NCBI GenBank assembly: GCA_947630635.1
Contig: CANRIJ010000088.1
Span: 1 to 6,390 of the forward strand
Direction of reading: 5' to 3'
DNA length: 6,390 bases
Source: an uncultured Spirochaetaceae bacterium
GTDB taxonomy: Bacteria > Spirochaetota > Spirochaetia > Sphaerochaetales > Sphaerochaetaceae
In this document: positions 1-5,812 of the stretch, in pieces
Numbering within the stretch: the stretch's first letter is position 1
Layout of the letters: each line of letters starts with the position of its first letter
Notes under the pieces: model-generated
The model's database searches: none
What the model was told of the DNA's origin: nothing
What the model saw: only the letters and a program-made list of their open reading frames with translations
Made by a program: the position numbers and the translations under genes

Positions 1-824
1 CCTCTTAAGAAATCCTTTAATAGAACTGCCGAGTGCCTATCGGTATTGACGCCCTTAATCATCGTATATTCGATAGTTACTCTCTTTCCTTCTGAGCGTT
101 GGTATGAGACTAGCTCAGTTTTCAGGTGTCTTAGATGATATCTTCTCTCAACTGGCATTATCTCCGCTCGTGTATATTCGTCTCCGCTTGTGAGTGATAC
201 TGCAAGCCTGACTGGGATATTCTCGTCTCTCAGTCTTCTTATTCCCGGAATGATTCCGCATGTCGATACAGTTATTCTCCTATATGACATATTCAGTCCC
301 TTGGGATCATGGAAGTAGTGAATTGCGCCAATTAGCTCATCGTAATTCAAAAGCGGCTCTCCCATTCCCATGAAAACGATGTTATCGATATCCTTTCCGA
401 GGTCTCTTAAGTGGAAGAGCTCTTCGATAATCTCTCCCTTAGAGAGGTTTCTCTTAAAGCCCATCTCTCCAGTTCGGCAAAATGCGCAGCCCATTAAACA
501 CCCCACCTGGGACGATAGGCATGCGGTTTCTCTTCCCTTTCCATCTGAAAGCCTCACCGCCTCAATAAGCATTCCGTCGCTTAGTCTAATAAGTATTTTT
601 ACAGAAGAATCCTCTTCTTCCATTTTGAGGACCTCAGAGGACCTCGGGCTCTTGAATTTCTCCTTCAGATATTCTCTCTCGCTTAATGATAGCGATGTTA
701 TATCGTCAAAGCTTTTTACGCCCTTAGTAAGTGCGTCATATACAATAGATGCCTTGAATGCCTTTTCAAGGCCAAGTGTGTCTTTTAGCTCTTCTTTTGT
801 CTTTGAATATAGCGATTCTGTCAT
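1..824 (-). CDS. rlmN: RlmN-like dual-specificity rRNA/tRNA adenine-C2 methyltransferase (radical SAM), 3' end outside window
   Basis: The visible 274 residues are the N-terminal and central part of an RlmN/Cfr-family radical SAM enzyme. RlmN methylates C2 of A2503 in 23S rRNA, and A37 of some tRNAs, through a methyl-cysteine intermediate. The radical SAM cluster motif CxxxCxxC is seen as Cys109, Cys113 and Cys116 (CLMGCAFC). It is preceded by the family block CLSSQVG, whose Cys102 aligns with E. coli Cys118. GMGEP, the SAM-binding glycine-rich segment, is at 153-157, and RRITVSTCG, typical of the family, is at 182-190. The N-terminal domain with VYDALTKGVKSFDDIT (about 28-43) matches the accessory domain of RlmN. 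The methyl-carrying C-terminal Cys would lie beyond the left edge. The start ATG at 824-822 overlaps the transporter stop as ATGA, so translation is probably coupled. One oddity is SLTSGDEYTR (210-219) where many homologues have SLHAxxxxxR. Cfr, the C8 methyltransferase, is the alternative; the Val before Cys109 (SQVGC) and the general look favour RlmN, but the missing C-terminus prevents certainty. Confidence 0.9.
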   Translation of the reverse strand, partial: MTESLYSKTKEELKDTLGLEKAFKASIVYDALTKGVKSFDDITSLSLSEREYLKEKFKSPRSSEVLKMEEEDSSVKILIRLSDGMLIEAVRLSDGKGRETACLSSQVGCLMGCAFCRTGEMGFKRNLSKGEIIEELFHLRDLGKDIDNIVFMGMGEPLLNYDELIGAIHYFHDPKGLNMSYRRITVSTCGIIPGIRRLRDENIPVRLAVSLTSGDEYTRAEIMPVERRYHLRHLKTELVSYQRSEGKRVTIEYTMIKGVNTDRHSAVLLKDFLR

Positions 825-1606
825 ATTGCCATAGAAATGAATGCAGATATTACTCCTGCGATTCCCTCTCCTCCAAGAAGTCCTGATGCCAAATAGGGCA
901 TGAAATCCCTCTTAGGCATTGTCTTTTTGATTATTATCATAATGATAGCGCCAACTGCCATAATTGAAGAGATATTCACGGGCAGATAGAATCCAAGTCC
1001 AAAAGTCGCTCCTGGAATTCTCAGTACGAACATCAATAGCGCAATGAGTATTCCCATTAGGAAGGCTCCAATATCAGATATTCCCCCAGTCATTGAGCTG
1101 ACAGCAGCTGCCTGGGGCGCAGGAAGCATTTCAGAGCCGAAACCACCAAATGCATTTTTCAGGTAGATGAGAGATAAAGACGCTACTATTGCTCCGATTA
1201 CTCCTCCGATACCCTCAGCGAGAATCTGGTCTTTGTAGGGTGTTCCAACCATTGAGCCTGACTTCAGGTCATTCATCACATCTCCTACGAGACCACAGGC
1301 AACAGCTACCACTCCAGCAATGGAGAATGACGCTGCGAGGCTGCTCTTCAGCGGAAGCGCAATAAACATCATTACCAAGATGGCAAAGACCTCCATTGGA
1401 TTGATTCCAGTTTGGCCTGTGAGCATTCCCGAGAGGTATGCAGCAATGTATGTCAGCAGTATGGTAAAAAGTGCCTCTATTGGTCCTATTTCTGTAAATA
1501 GGGTAAGAAGTGTCCATGAGAGAAAACAGACTGCAAAGACTAGAATAAGGGCCTTCTTATTGGTCTTGGTCTTTTTGCTCTTTAGCTTTGCAAGGTTTTT
1601 TATATT
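821..1606 (-). pseudogene. OPT-family oligopeptide transporter, C-terminal part (continues the upstream part in the -1 frame)
   Basis: These 261 residues complete the transporter. Reading from 1606 gives NIKNLAKLKSKK, then a membrane segment KALILVFAVCFLSWTLLTLF. Next comes a second helix leading to GMLTGQTGINPMEVFAIL, the hallmark OPT GQTGxNPxE motif. Four or five more hydrophobic segments follow, with GDVMNDLKSG and the late block ATFGLGFYLPVNISS, typical of the last core helices, and a C-terminal LASGLLGGEGIAGV. The family-like sequence extends upstream of the first in-frame ATG (1426-1424) by about 60 residues with no ATG, GTG or TTG. A protein starting at 1426 would therefore lack the first helix of this half. 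Joined with the upstream part by a single added base, the product would be about 535 residues, a normal size for this family. The stop TGA (823-821) overlaps the ATG of the downstream rlmN-like gene. Transport substrate cannot be told from sequence. Confidence 0.85.
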
Positions 1607-1611
1607 TTGGC
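1600..1611 (-). other. Frameshift site inside the OPT transporter gene
   Basis: On the minus strand this reads GCC AAA ATA TAA, followed by a run ending in six A residues (1601-1596) and CCTTG. The upstream frame stops here at TAA, while the family-like continuation is read as AAT ATA AAA AAC CTT. One extra A in the four-A run (1608-1605) would give GIAK-NIKNLAKLKS and a single intact frame. The shift must occur before the TAA, so slippage in the six-A run alone would not bypass the stop. There is no X XXY YYZ slippery heptamer in the zero frame. A real one-base deletion or a homopolymer sequencing/assembly error is more likely than programmed recoding. Confidence 0.8.
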
Positions 1612-2427
1612 AATTCCTGTTATTGCGATAGCAAGCCCTGTTCCAATCATGAGTCCGAGTCCCATATTGGACCTAAATAGGTCTGCCTCTCCCATATTCT
1701 TGAAAAAGCCAGTTATGAGTCCAATTGGGGTTATTGTGTAGTAGCCTATAACCGAGCCCAAGAACCAGAGAAGTGCAAGTGTTGGGCCTATTATTGATCC
1801 TATTGCCAGAGCCATTGGGCTTACCCACATAGTCAAGCTCGGAAAGAGAGCTGTTTTGCTGAATATTGTGATATTCGAAGGTATTATTCCAAAAAGATCC
1901 CTTAGAAATGTAAAGACAGATGAGAGGCCAAGGGAAGTGAAGAGAAGCGGTGCCTTCTTCCCTTCTTTTCCCGCTTTGAGAGTATTGTAAGAGGCCTCTC
2001 CGATTGGGTATGGGAGTCTCTCTCTTTCAATCATCTCGGGCCTGTACATTGTGGTGAATAGAGTTCCAAGAAGAGCTCCAGTGACAGCTATGATGATTAT
2101 TGTGAAAAGTGACAGGGAAGCGCTTGGATCTCTCATCCAGAGTCCCGGGAGAGTAAATGCAAGTCCTCCTGCAACCATGGCCCCGCTAGACATGAGTGTA
2201 TGGGTGCAATTTATCTCTTCTAGAGTCGAGCCCTTTGCCTTTTTGAGTATTGCCATGGATAGAACTGTCACAAAGACCGTAGGCCAAGGCAGTGCACCCA
2301 TTCTAAGGGCAACGTACATGCTGCTTGCTGTAATAAAAATCAGCCCAATTGTCCCGATTAGAATCGCTCTTGGTGTCAGGTAGCTTCTACTTTTGGCATT
2401 TGCGCTCTTTAAAGCAGTATTTGGCAT
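1600..2427 (-). pseudogene. OPT-family oligopeptide transporter, N-terminal part (frame broken at its 3' end)
   Basis: This is the first half of an OPT-superfamily secondary transporter, an inner-membrane proton-coupled importer of oligopeptides or metal chelates. From the ATG at 2427 it encodes 275 residues. The block YLTPRAILIG (16-25) followed by SSMYVALRMGALPWPT (35-50) is the characteristic start of bacterial OPT proteins. EINCTHTLMSSGAMVAGGLAFT and ERERLPYPIGEASYNTLKAG (starting near 134) are further family blocks, the latter corresponding to the conserved LPFPEG region. Hydrophobic segments are seen near 18-38, 47-62, 80-100, 103-127, 160-185, 199-232 and 254-272. The frame ends at a TAA (1602-1600) directly after a hydrophobic stretch. 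The rest of the family sequence continues without a gap in the -1 frame. The frame is open up to a TTG at 2544, but the extra 39 residues are hydrophilic and not family-like. ATG 2463 is also possible. No candidate start has a good Shine-Dalgarno sequence, so the start is uncertain. Confidence 0.85.
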
Positions 2428-2532
2428 AGGCACTTTGTACCAAAAAAGTGGGTTAATTGCCATATGGTGCTTTTTTGGGGTATTGAATGTGAATTGATGG
2501 AGATAAGAGAGTTTTTTGCCTGATGTTTTATT

Positions 2533-2561
2533 TTTACATGTCAATCAACAATTTGTATTCT
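2533..2561 (+). promoter_or_regulatory. Predicted sigma70-type promoter of the secreted barrel-type protein gene
   Basis: TTTACA (2533-2538, five of six matches to TTGACA) and TATTCT (2556-2561, four of six matches to TATAAT) are separated by exactly 17 bases. Transcription would start near 2568 and leave a leader of about 38 bases before the ATG at 2606. The -35 lies in a palindromic ACATGT (2536-2541), whose other strand presents TTGACA (2544-2539) facing the transporter. No convincing -10 is seen at the right distance on that side. This is predicted from sequence only. Confidence 0.5.
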
Positions 2562-2605
2562 TTCACCAAAGTCTATAGAATCAGTTACATAAGGAGAAAA
2601 GTATT

Positions 2606-3118
2606 ATGAAGAAAGCCCTTGCAGTTGTTCTTGTTGTTATGCTTTCTGTGGGATCTCTCTTTGCTGCTTCTGATGCCAGAGGCGCAAGTAAAGAGGGTTC
2701 TTTTGGAGTAGGCGCAAACCTTGGAACTGATCTTGGTGTTTACCTCGATTGGGGAATGGGAATGTTTGATTTGGATGTAATTGCTGGTTTCTATCCTGGG
2801 TTGTTCAGTAAAACTATTGGTGTATTTGGTGAAGTTGGAGCTAACTTCGCTGTTGTTGACTTTGCTGATGTTGGAGACTTTGCTGGCTCAATGCCACTTT
2901 CAGTAGGTGGAGCAGGACTTGTTGCCTTCCAGTTTGGAAGCATATTCGACATGTCCGTAGAGGTTCTTGTTCCTCTCAAGCTTGAGTATACCTTCCCAAA
3001 GGTTCCAGTATCTCTATTCTTGAGACTTGCTCCTGGACTCGGTCTCTATAACATGGTTCATGACTTCGACATTAATTTCGCCTTTGAAGGATCCATCGGC
3101 GCAACTTACAATTTCTAA
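2606..3118 (+). CDS. Secreted, probable outer-membrane beta-barrel-type protein of unknown function
   Basis: A 170-residue protein with a clear Sec signal peptide: MKK, a hydrophobic core ALAVVLVVMLSVGSLF, and a cleavage site near Ala20/Ala21 before SDARG. There is no lipobox cysteine. The mature part is rich in Gly, Phe and alternating hydrophobic residues in short strand-like stretches (for example FGVGANLGTDLGVYLDWG, IGVFGEVGANFAVVDF, VPVSLFLRLAPGLGLYNM). It ends in ATYNF with a terminal aromatic residue, the usual C-terminal signal of barrels inserted by BAM. This fits a small outer-membrane barrel of about eight strands like those common in spirochaetes; a periplasmic beta-rich protein is the alternative. 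The start is secure, with AAGGAG (2591-2596) nine bases before the ATG. The gene is monocistronic, with its own promoter and terminator, and divergent from the transporter. I do not recognise a named family and assign no function. Confidence 0.85.
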   Translation: MKKALAVVLVVMLSVGSLFAASDARGASKEGSFGVGANLGTDLGVYLDWGMGMFDLDVIAGFYPGLFSKTIGVFGEVGANFAVVDFADVGDFAGSMPLSVGGAGLVAFQFGSIFDMSVEVLVPLKLEYTFPKVPVSLFLRLAPGLGLYNMVHDFDINFAFEGSIGATYNF

Positions 3119-3139
3119 TTCGATAGAATCCGAAAATAT

Positions 3140-3168
3140 AAATGGAGCTCATTTTGGGCTCCATTTTT
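3140..3168 (+). terminator. Rho-independent terminator of the barrel-type gene, probably bidirectional
   Basis: AAATGGAGCTC (3140-3150) can pair with GGGCTCCATTT (3156-3166) across a five-base loop ATTTT, with one T-G wobble. A TTTTT tract (3164-3168) closes the hairpin. It lies 22 bases after the stop at 3118. On the other strand the same stem is followed by ATATTTT, so it could also end transcripts coming from hflX, whose stop is at 3258. The remaining 3171-3257 shows no gene. Confidence 0.85.
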
Positions 3169-3257
3169 ATTAATTAGTGGAATATCTTTATCCGAGCCCT
3201 AATAGAATCAAGCTGATTTGTCCAATAAATTATCCATTTGAAAGCTTTGGAGCTTAA

Positions 3258-4535
3258 TCAGTTTATTTTCTTCAGCTTTGAATATCTGCCGCTCTCTTCC
3301 TTTCTGATTCTAGCTGTGATTTCTACAGTGTAGTCTTTGTATTCTATGTTTGTGATGTCCTTTTCATTGAAGAGAGTGTATGGAATATAGTCTGTTGCCT
3401 TGAATTCATATGTATTGGTCTCATAGTTCTCTTCTGCAATCTCTGAGAGCGCCTTTAGAAATTCCTCTTTTCCCTCTCCGGTTTTAAATGAGGTCTCTAC
3501 TTTTCTGATATTTTGGCTTCTGAGGTAATTTAGCGAGAAGTCATCTGAGACTTGATCCATCTTGTTTATTACAAGGAGCTTTATCTTTTCTTCCGCCCCA
3601 AGCTTCTTGATTGTTTCCATAGTGGTATCGAAGCATCCCCTTATATCTGGGTGCGATGCATCTGCGACTATTATGATTGCATCAGAGGAGAGTGCCTCAT
3701 CGAGCGTTGATGAGAAGGCATCGATCAGATCGTGAGGGAGATTCGATATAAAGCCTACAGTGTCTGATAAGAGAACACTCTGTCCATTTGGAAGCTCTGT
3801 TAGGCGCGTTGTTGTATCTAGTGTTGCAAAGAGCTTATCTTCTGATAGCACATCAGAGCCAGTAATTGCGTTGAGAATTGTGGATTTGCCGCTATTTGTG
3901 TAGCCAGTGAGGGCAAATGAGAAGAGCCCTGACTTATCTCTTGATTTTCTCTGAGTTGCTCGCATTTTCTTGATTTCTTCTATATCTCTGTCAAGCTGCT
4001 TTATTCTCTCGTCTACTTTACGCCTATCAAGCTCGAGCTTCTTTTCTCCCTCGCCCTTTGCGCCTCTTACCCCGCCTCTTTGCTGTGATAGCGTCATCTC
4101 TCTTGATGTAAGCCTTGGCTTCATGTAGATAGCCTGTGCTCTTTCTATTTGCAGTCGCGCTTCTCTGGATCTTGCTTTTTGGTAGAAGATAGAGAGTATA
4201 AGGGCCTCTCTATCCGAAACTGGAAGACCAAAGGCCTCTTCTAGGTTTTTCTCCTGCCTCGGAGAGAGAAATGAGTCTACTATGACTTCATTGATATCAT
4301 AGGCTCTTGAATACTCTACGGCGCTCTCCAGTTGGCCAGGACCCAAAAGGGTATTCGGGTTAATCTCTTTTACAGTGAAGGATGCGTGGGCAATTGTCTT
4401 AATCGCCAGAGTCTCGAGAAGGCTTCTGGTCTCGCTTTCTTTTAGAAAGAGACGTCTTTCATCCTCTCCGACTCTTCTTATTGTAATTAGCAGCGCCCTG
4501 TATTCTTCTTCTTCCATAGCTCTGATTCTATCCAT
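3258..4535 (-). CDS. hflX: GTPase HflX, ribosome-splitting factor
   Basis: HflX is a translational GTPase of the Obg-HflX superfamily that binds 50S and 70S particles and splits stalled ribosomes, particularly after heat stress. The 425-residue product has the family architecture. An N-terminal HflX domain (about 10-140) contains NTLLGPGQLESAVEYSRAYDINEVIVD, equivalent to the usual YIGKGKxEEL block. The linker RGGVRGAKGEGEKKLELDRRKVDERI (about 153-178) is followed by a coiled-coil-like charged segment to about 200, then the G domain. The G motifs are P-loop GYTNSGKST (211-219), switch I with LFATLDTTTR (235-244), DTVGF (258-262), NKMD (324-327) and the G5 block SFKTGEG (349-355). A C-terminal extension follows. 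The linker differs from the common GxGETQLETDRR form: GEGEKKLELDRR. ATG 4535 is chosen for reach. A second ATG at codon 7 also lacks a strong Shine-Dalgarno, so the exact start is uncertain. It is divergent from ychF and convergent with the barrel gene. Confidence 0.95.
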   Translation of the reverse strand: MDRIRAMEEEEYRALLITIRRVGEDERRLFLKESETRSLLETLAIKTIAHASFTVKEINPNTLLGPGQLESAVEYSRAYDINEVIVDSFLSPRQEKNLEEAFGLPVSDREALILSIFYQKARSREARLQIERAQAIYMKPRLTSREMTLSQQRGGVRGAKGEGEKKLELDRRKVDERIKQLDRDIEEIKKMRATQRKSRDKSGLFSFALTGYTNSGKSTILNAITGSDVLSEDKLFATLDTTTRLTELPNGQSVLLSDTVGFISNLPHDLIDAFSSTLDEALSSDAIIIVADASHPDIRGCFDTTMETIKKLGAEEKIKLLVINKMDQVSDDFSLNYLRSQNIRKVETSFKTGEGKEEFLKALSEIAEENYETNTYEFKATDYIPYTLFNEKDITNIEYKDYTVEITARIRKEESGRYSKLKKIN

Positions 4536-4552
4536 TCATCATCTTAATGGCA

Positions 4553-4558
4553 AGAATA
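4553..4558 (-). promoter_or_regulatory. Possible -10 element upstream of hflX
   Basis: The minus strand reads TATTCT here, ending 17 bases before the ATG at 4535. That would give a leader of roughly ten bases. No convincing -35 is seen 16 to 18 bases upstream. It is listed because the same hexamer occurs before ychF at almost the same distance and before the barrel gene. Confidence 0.2.
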
Positions 4559-4678
4559 AAAGAGGGGTGGCATCTCTCCTTGGCCAAACATTAGCTTGTG
4601 CCTAGGAAAAATGCTTCCTCTCATTCTGAAGATAACAATAATTTCCAAAACCCAAATATAGAAGGGAAATGAGCATTG

Positions 4679-4687
4679 TGGTATTCT
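4679..4687 (+). promoter_or_regulatory. Possible extended -10 promoter element of ychF
   Basis: TGGTATTCT fits the extended -10 pattern TGn followed by TATTCT (four of six matches to TATAAT), which can work without a good -35. The -35 position (about 4659-4664) reads TAGAAG and does not match. Transcription would start near 4694, only about 12 bases before the ychF ATG and just ahead of its GAGG. A second candidate, TATAGA (4657-4662), also lacks a -35. Confidence 0.25.
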
Positions 4688-4696
4688 CACTCTACT

Positions 4697-4700
4697 GAGG
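4697..4700 (+). promoter_or_regulatory. Ribosome binding site that fixes the ychF start
   Basis: GAGG lies five bases before the ATG at 4706. The frame is open further up to a TTG at 4676, but the ten extra residues are not family-like, whereas MALNCGIVGLPNVGKST from 4706 is the standard YchF beginning. Confidence 0.7.
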
Positions 4701-4705
4701 TATTT

Positions 4706-5812
4706 ATGGCACTTAATTGCGGAATCGTAGGTCTTCCTAATGTCGGTAAGTCGACAATCTTCTCAGCAGTATCCTCTGCAAAGGCAGAGGCGGCAAATTA
4801 TCCTTTTTGCACAATCGAGCCAAATGTAGGAATCGTATCTGTGCCAGATGAGAGACTCGATAAGATTGTCTCCCTTATTCCTCCAAAGAAAATAGTTCCT
4901 GCAACAGTGGAGTTTGTTGATATAGCAGGACTTGTCAAAGGCGCATCGAAGGGAGAGGGACTTGGAAACAGATTTCTTGCCTCAATTAGGGAAGTAGGGC
5001 TTATTGCCCATGTAGTCAGATGCTTTGATAACAGCGATATCATACATGTAAACAATACAATAGACCCAGAGAGCGATATTGAGACTGTAAACATTGAGCT
5101 TGCTCTTGCGGATTTGGAGACAGTTGAGAAGCGCTATGAGAAGACTCAGAAGGCCGCAAGAATCAGCAAAGAGCAGCAAAAGGAAGCCGATAGGCTTCTT
5201 CCTCTATATGACAAGGTCAAGAAGGTTCTAGAGGAGAGCAAGAGTCTTAGGGCGATGGGACTCAGTGAAGATGAGATGGCTGACTTATATGACCTTCATC
5301 TTATGTCTCTAAAGCCCGTTATCTATGTATGCAATATAGATGAGGATGGAATACTGGAAGACAACGACTATGTTAAGAGAGTCAGAGCCATAGCTGATAA
5401 AGAGGGCGCTCCAACTATAAAGATCTGCGGCAAAATCGAGGCAGAGATTGCCGAGATGGATAGCGAAGAGGAAAAGAGAGAGTTCTTGGAAGCTCTGGGT
5501 CTTGAAGAGTCAGGACTGAATGCGCTTATAAAGGGCGCTTATAAGGCGCTTGGACTGAGAACTTTTTTCACTTGCGGAAGCGATGAGGATAGGGCATGGA
5601 CCTTTAAGGAGGGGGCTAAGGCTCCTGAGTGTGCTGGCATTATCCACACTGATTTTGAAAAGGGCTTTATTAAGGCAGAGGTCTATTCATGCGAGGACCT
5701 ATTTAAATATGGCAGCGAGCAGAAGGTAAGAGAGGCAGGGCGCTATAGACTTGAGGGCAAGGACTATGTGGTTCAGGATGGAGACATTATGTTCTTCAAG
5801 TTCAATCTCTAA
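4706..5812 (+). CDS. ychF: Redox- and stress-regulated ATPase/GTPase YchF (OLA1 family)
   Basis: YchF is a universally conserved Obg-family P-loop NTPase that associates with ribosomes and acts as a negative regulator of the oxidative stress response. The 368-residue length matches the family (E. coli 363). P-loop GLPNVGKST is at 9-17. DIAGL (72-76) is followed by VKGASKGEGLGN; the hydrophobic Leu76 replaces the usual catalytic Gln, as in other HAS-type NTPases. The G4 position is NIDE (210-213), the NxxE form that in this family allows ATP use rather than the GTP-specific NKxD. A helical insertion (about 130-200) is rich in Glu and Lys. The C-terminal TGS domain is marked by GIIHTDFEKGFIKAEV (311-326) and ends VQDGDIMFFKFNL. 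TCGSDEDRAWTF (289-300) is a slight variant of the common TAGxxEVRAW. It is divergent from hflX, another ribosome-linked NTPase, and its 3' end overlaps the opposing GH2 gene by 11 bp with no hairpin terminator between them. Confidence 0.97.
   Translation: MALNCGIVGLPNVGKSTIFSAVSSAKAEAANYPFCTIEPNVGIVSVPDERLDKIVSLIPPKKIVPATVEFVDIAGLVKGASKGEGLGNRFLASIREVGLIAHVVRCFDNSDIIHVNNTIDPESDIETVNIELALADLETVEKRYEKTQKAARISKEQQKEADRLLPLYDKVKKVLEESKSLRAMGLSEDEMADLYDLHLMSLKPVIYVCNIDEDGILEDNDYVKRVRAIADKEGAPTIKICGKIEAEIAEMDSEEEKREFLEALGLEESGLNALIKGAYKALGLRTFFTCGSDEDRAWTFKEGAKAPECAGIIHTDFEKGFIKAEVYSCEDLFKYGSEQKVREAGRYRLEGKDYVVQDGDIMFFKFNL

Noticed and set aside
370..834. Plus-strand open frame of 154 codons
   Set aside because: It lies antisense to the rlmN-like coding sequence, has no ribosome binding site, and its Ser/Leu-rich composition is that of an antisense shadow.
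1269..1517. Minus-strand open frame of 82 codons overlapping the transporter
   Set aside because: It is in an alternative frame of the transporter C-terminal half. The hydrophobic family-like sequence is in the other frame.
1596..1611. Programmed ribosomal frameshift in the transporter
   Set aside because: The zero-frame codons GCC AAA ATA before the TAA do not form a slippery heptamer, and I see no clear downstream stem. Disruption or sequence error is simpler.
2428..2544. Longer N-terminus of the transporter from TTG 2544 or ATG 2463
   Set aside because: The extra residues are hydrophilic, unlike OPT family starts, and no Shine-Dalgarno precedes either codon. The TTGACA at 2544-2539 may instead be promoter DNA. 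ATG 2427 also lacks a good site, so this is only a preference.
3242..3255. Small inverted repeat AAGCT...AGCTT after the hflX stop
   Set aside because: Only five pairs and no T tract on the hflX strand. The strong hairpin at 3140-3168 is a better terminator.
4375..4605. Plus-strand open frame running from hflX into the intergenic region
   Set aside because: Most of it is antisense to the hflX start. The intergenic tail has no start signals or recognisable protein sequence.
4604..4619. Inverted repeat AGGAA...TTCCT between hflX and ychF
   Set aside because: Five pairs with a six-base loop and no T tract; this is expected by chance.
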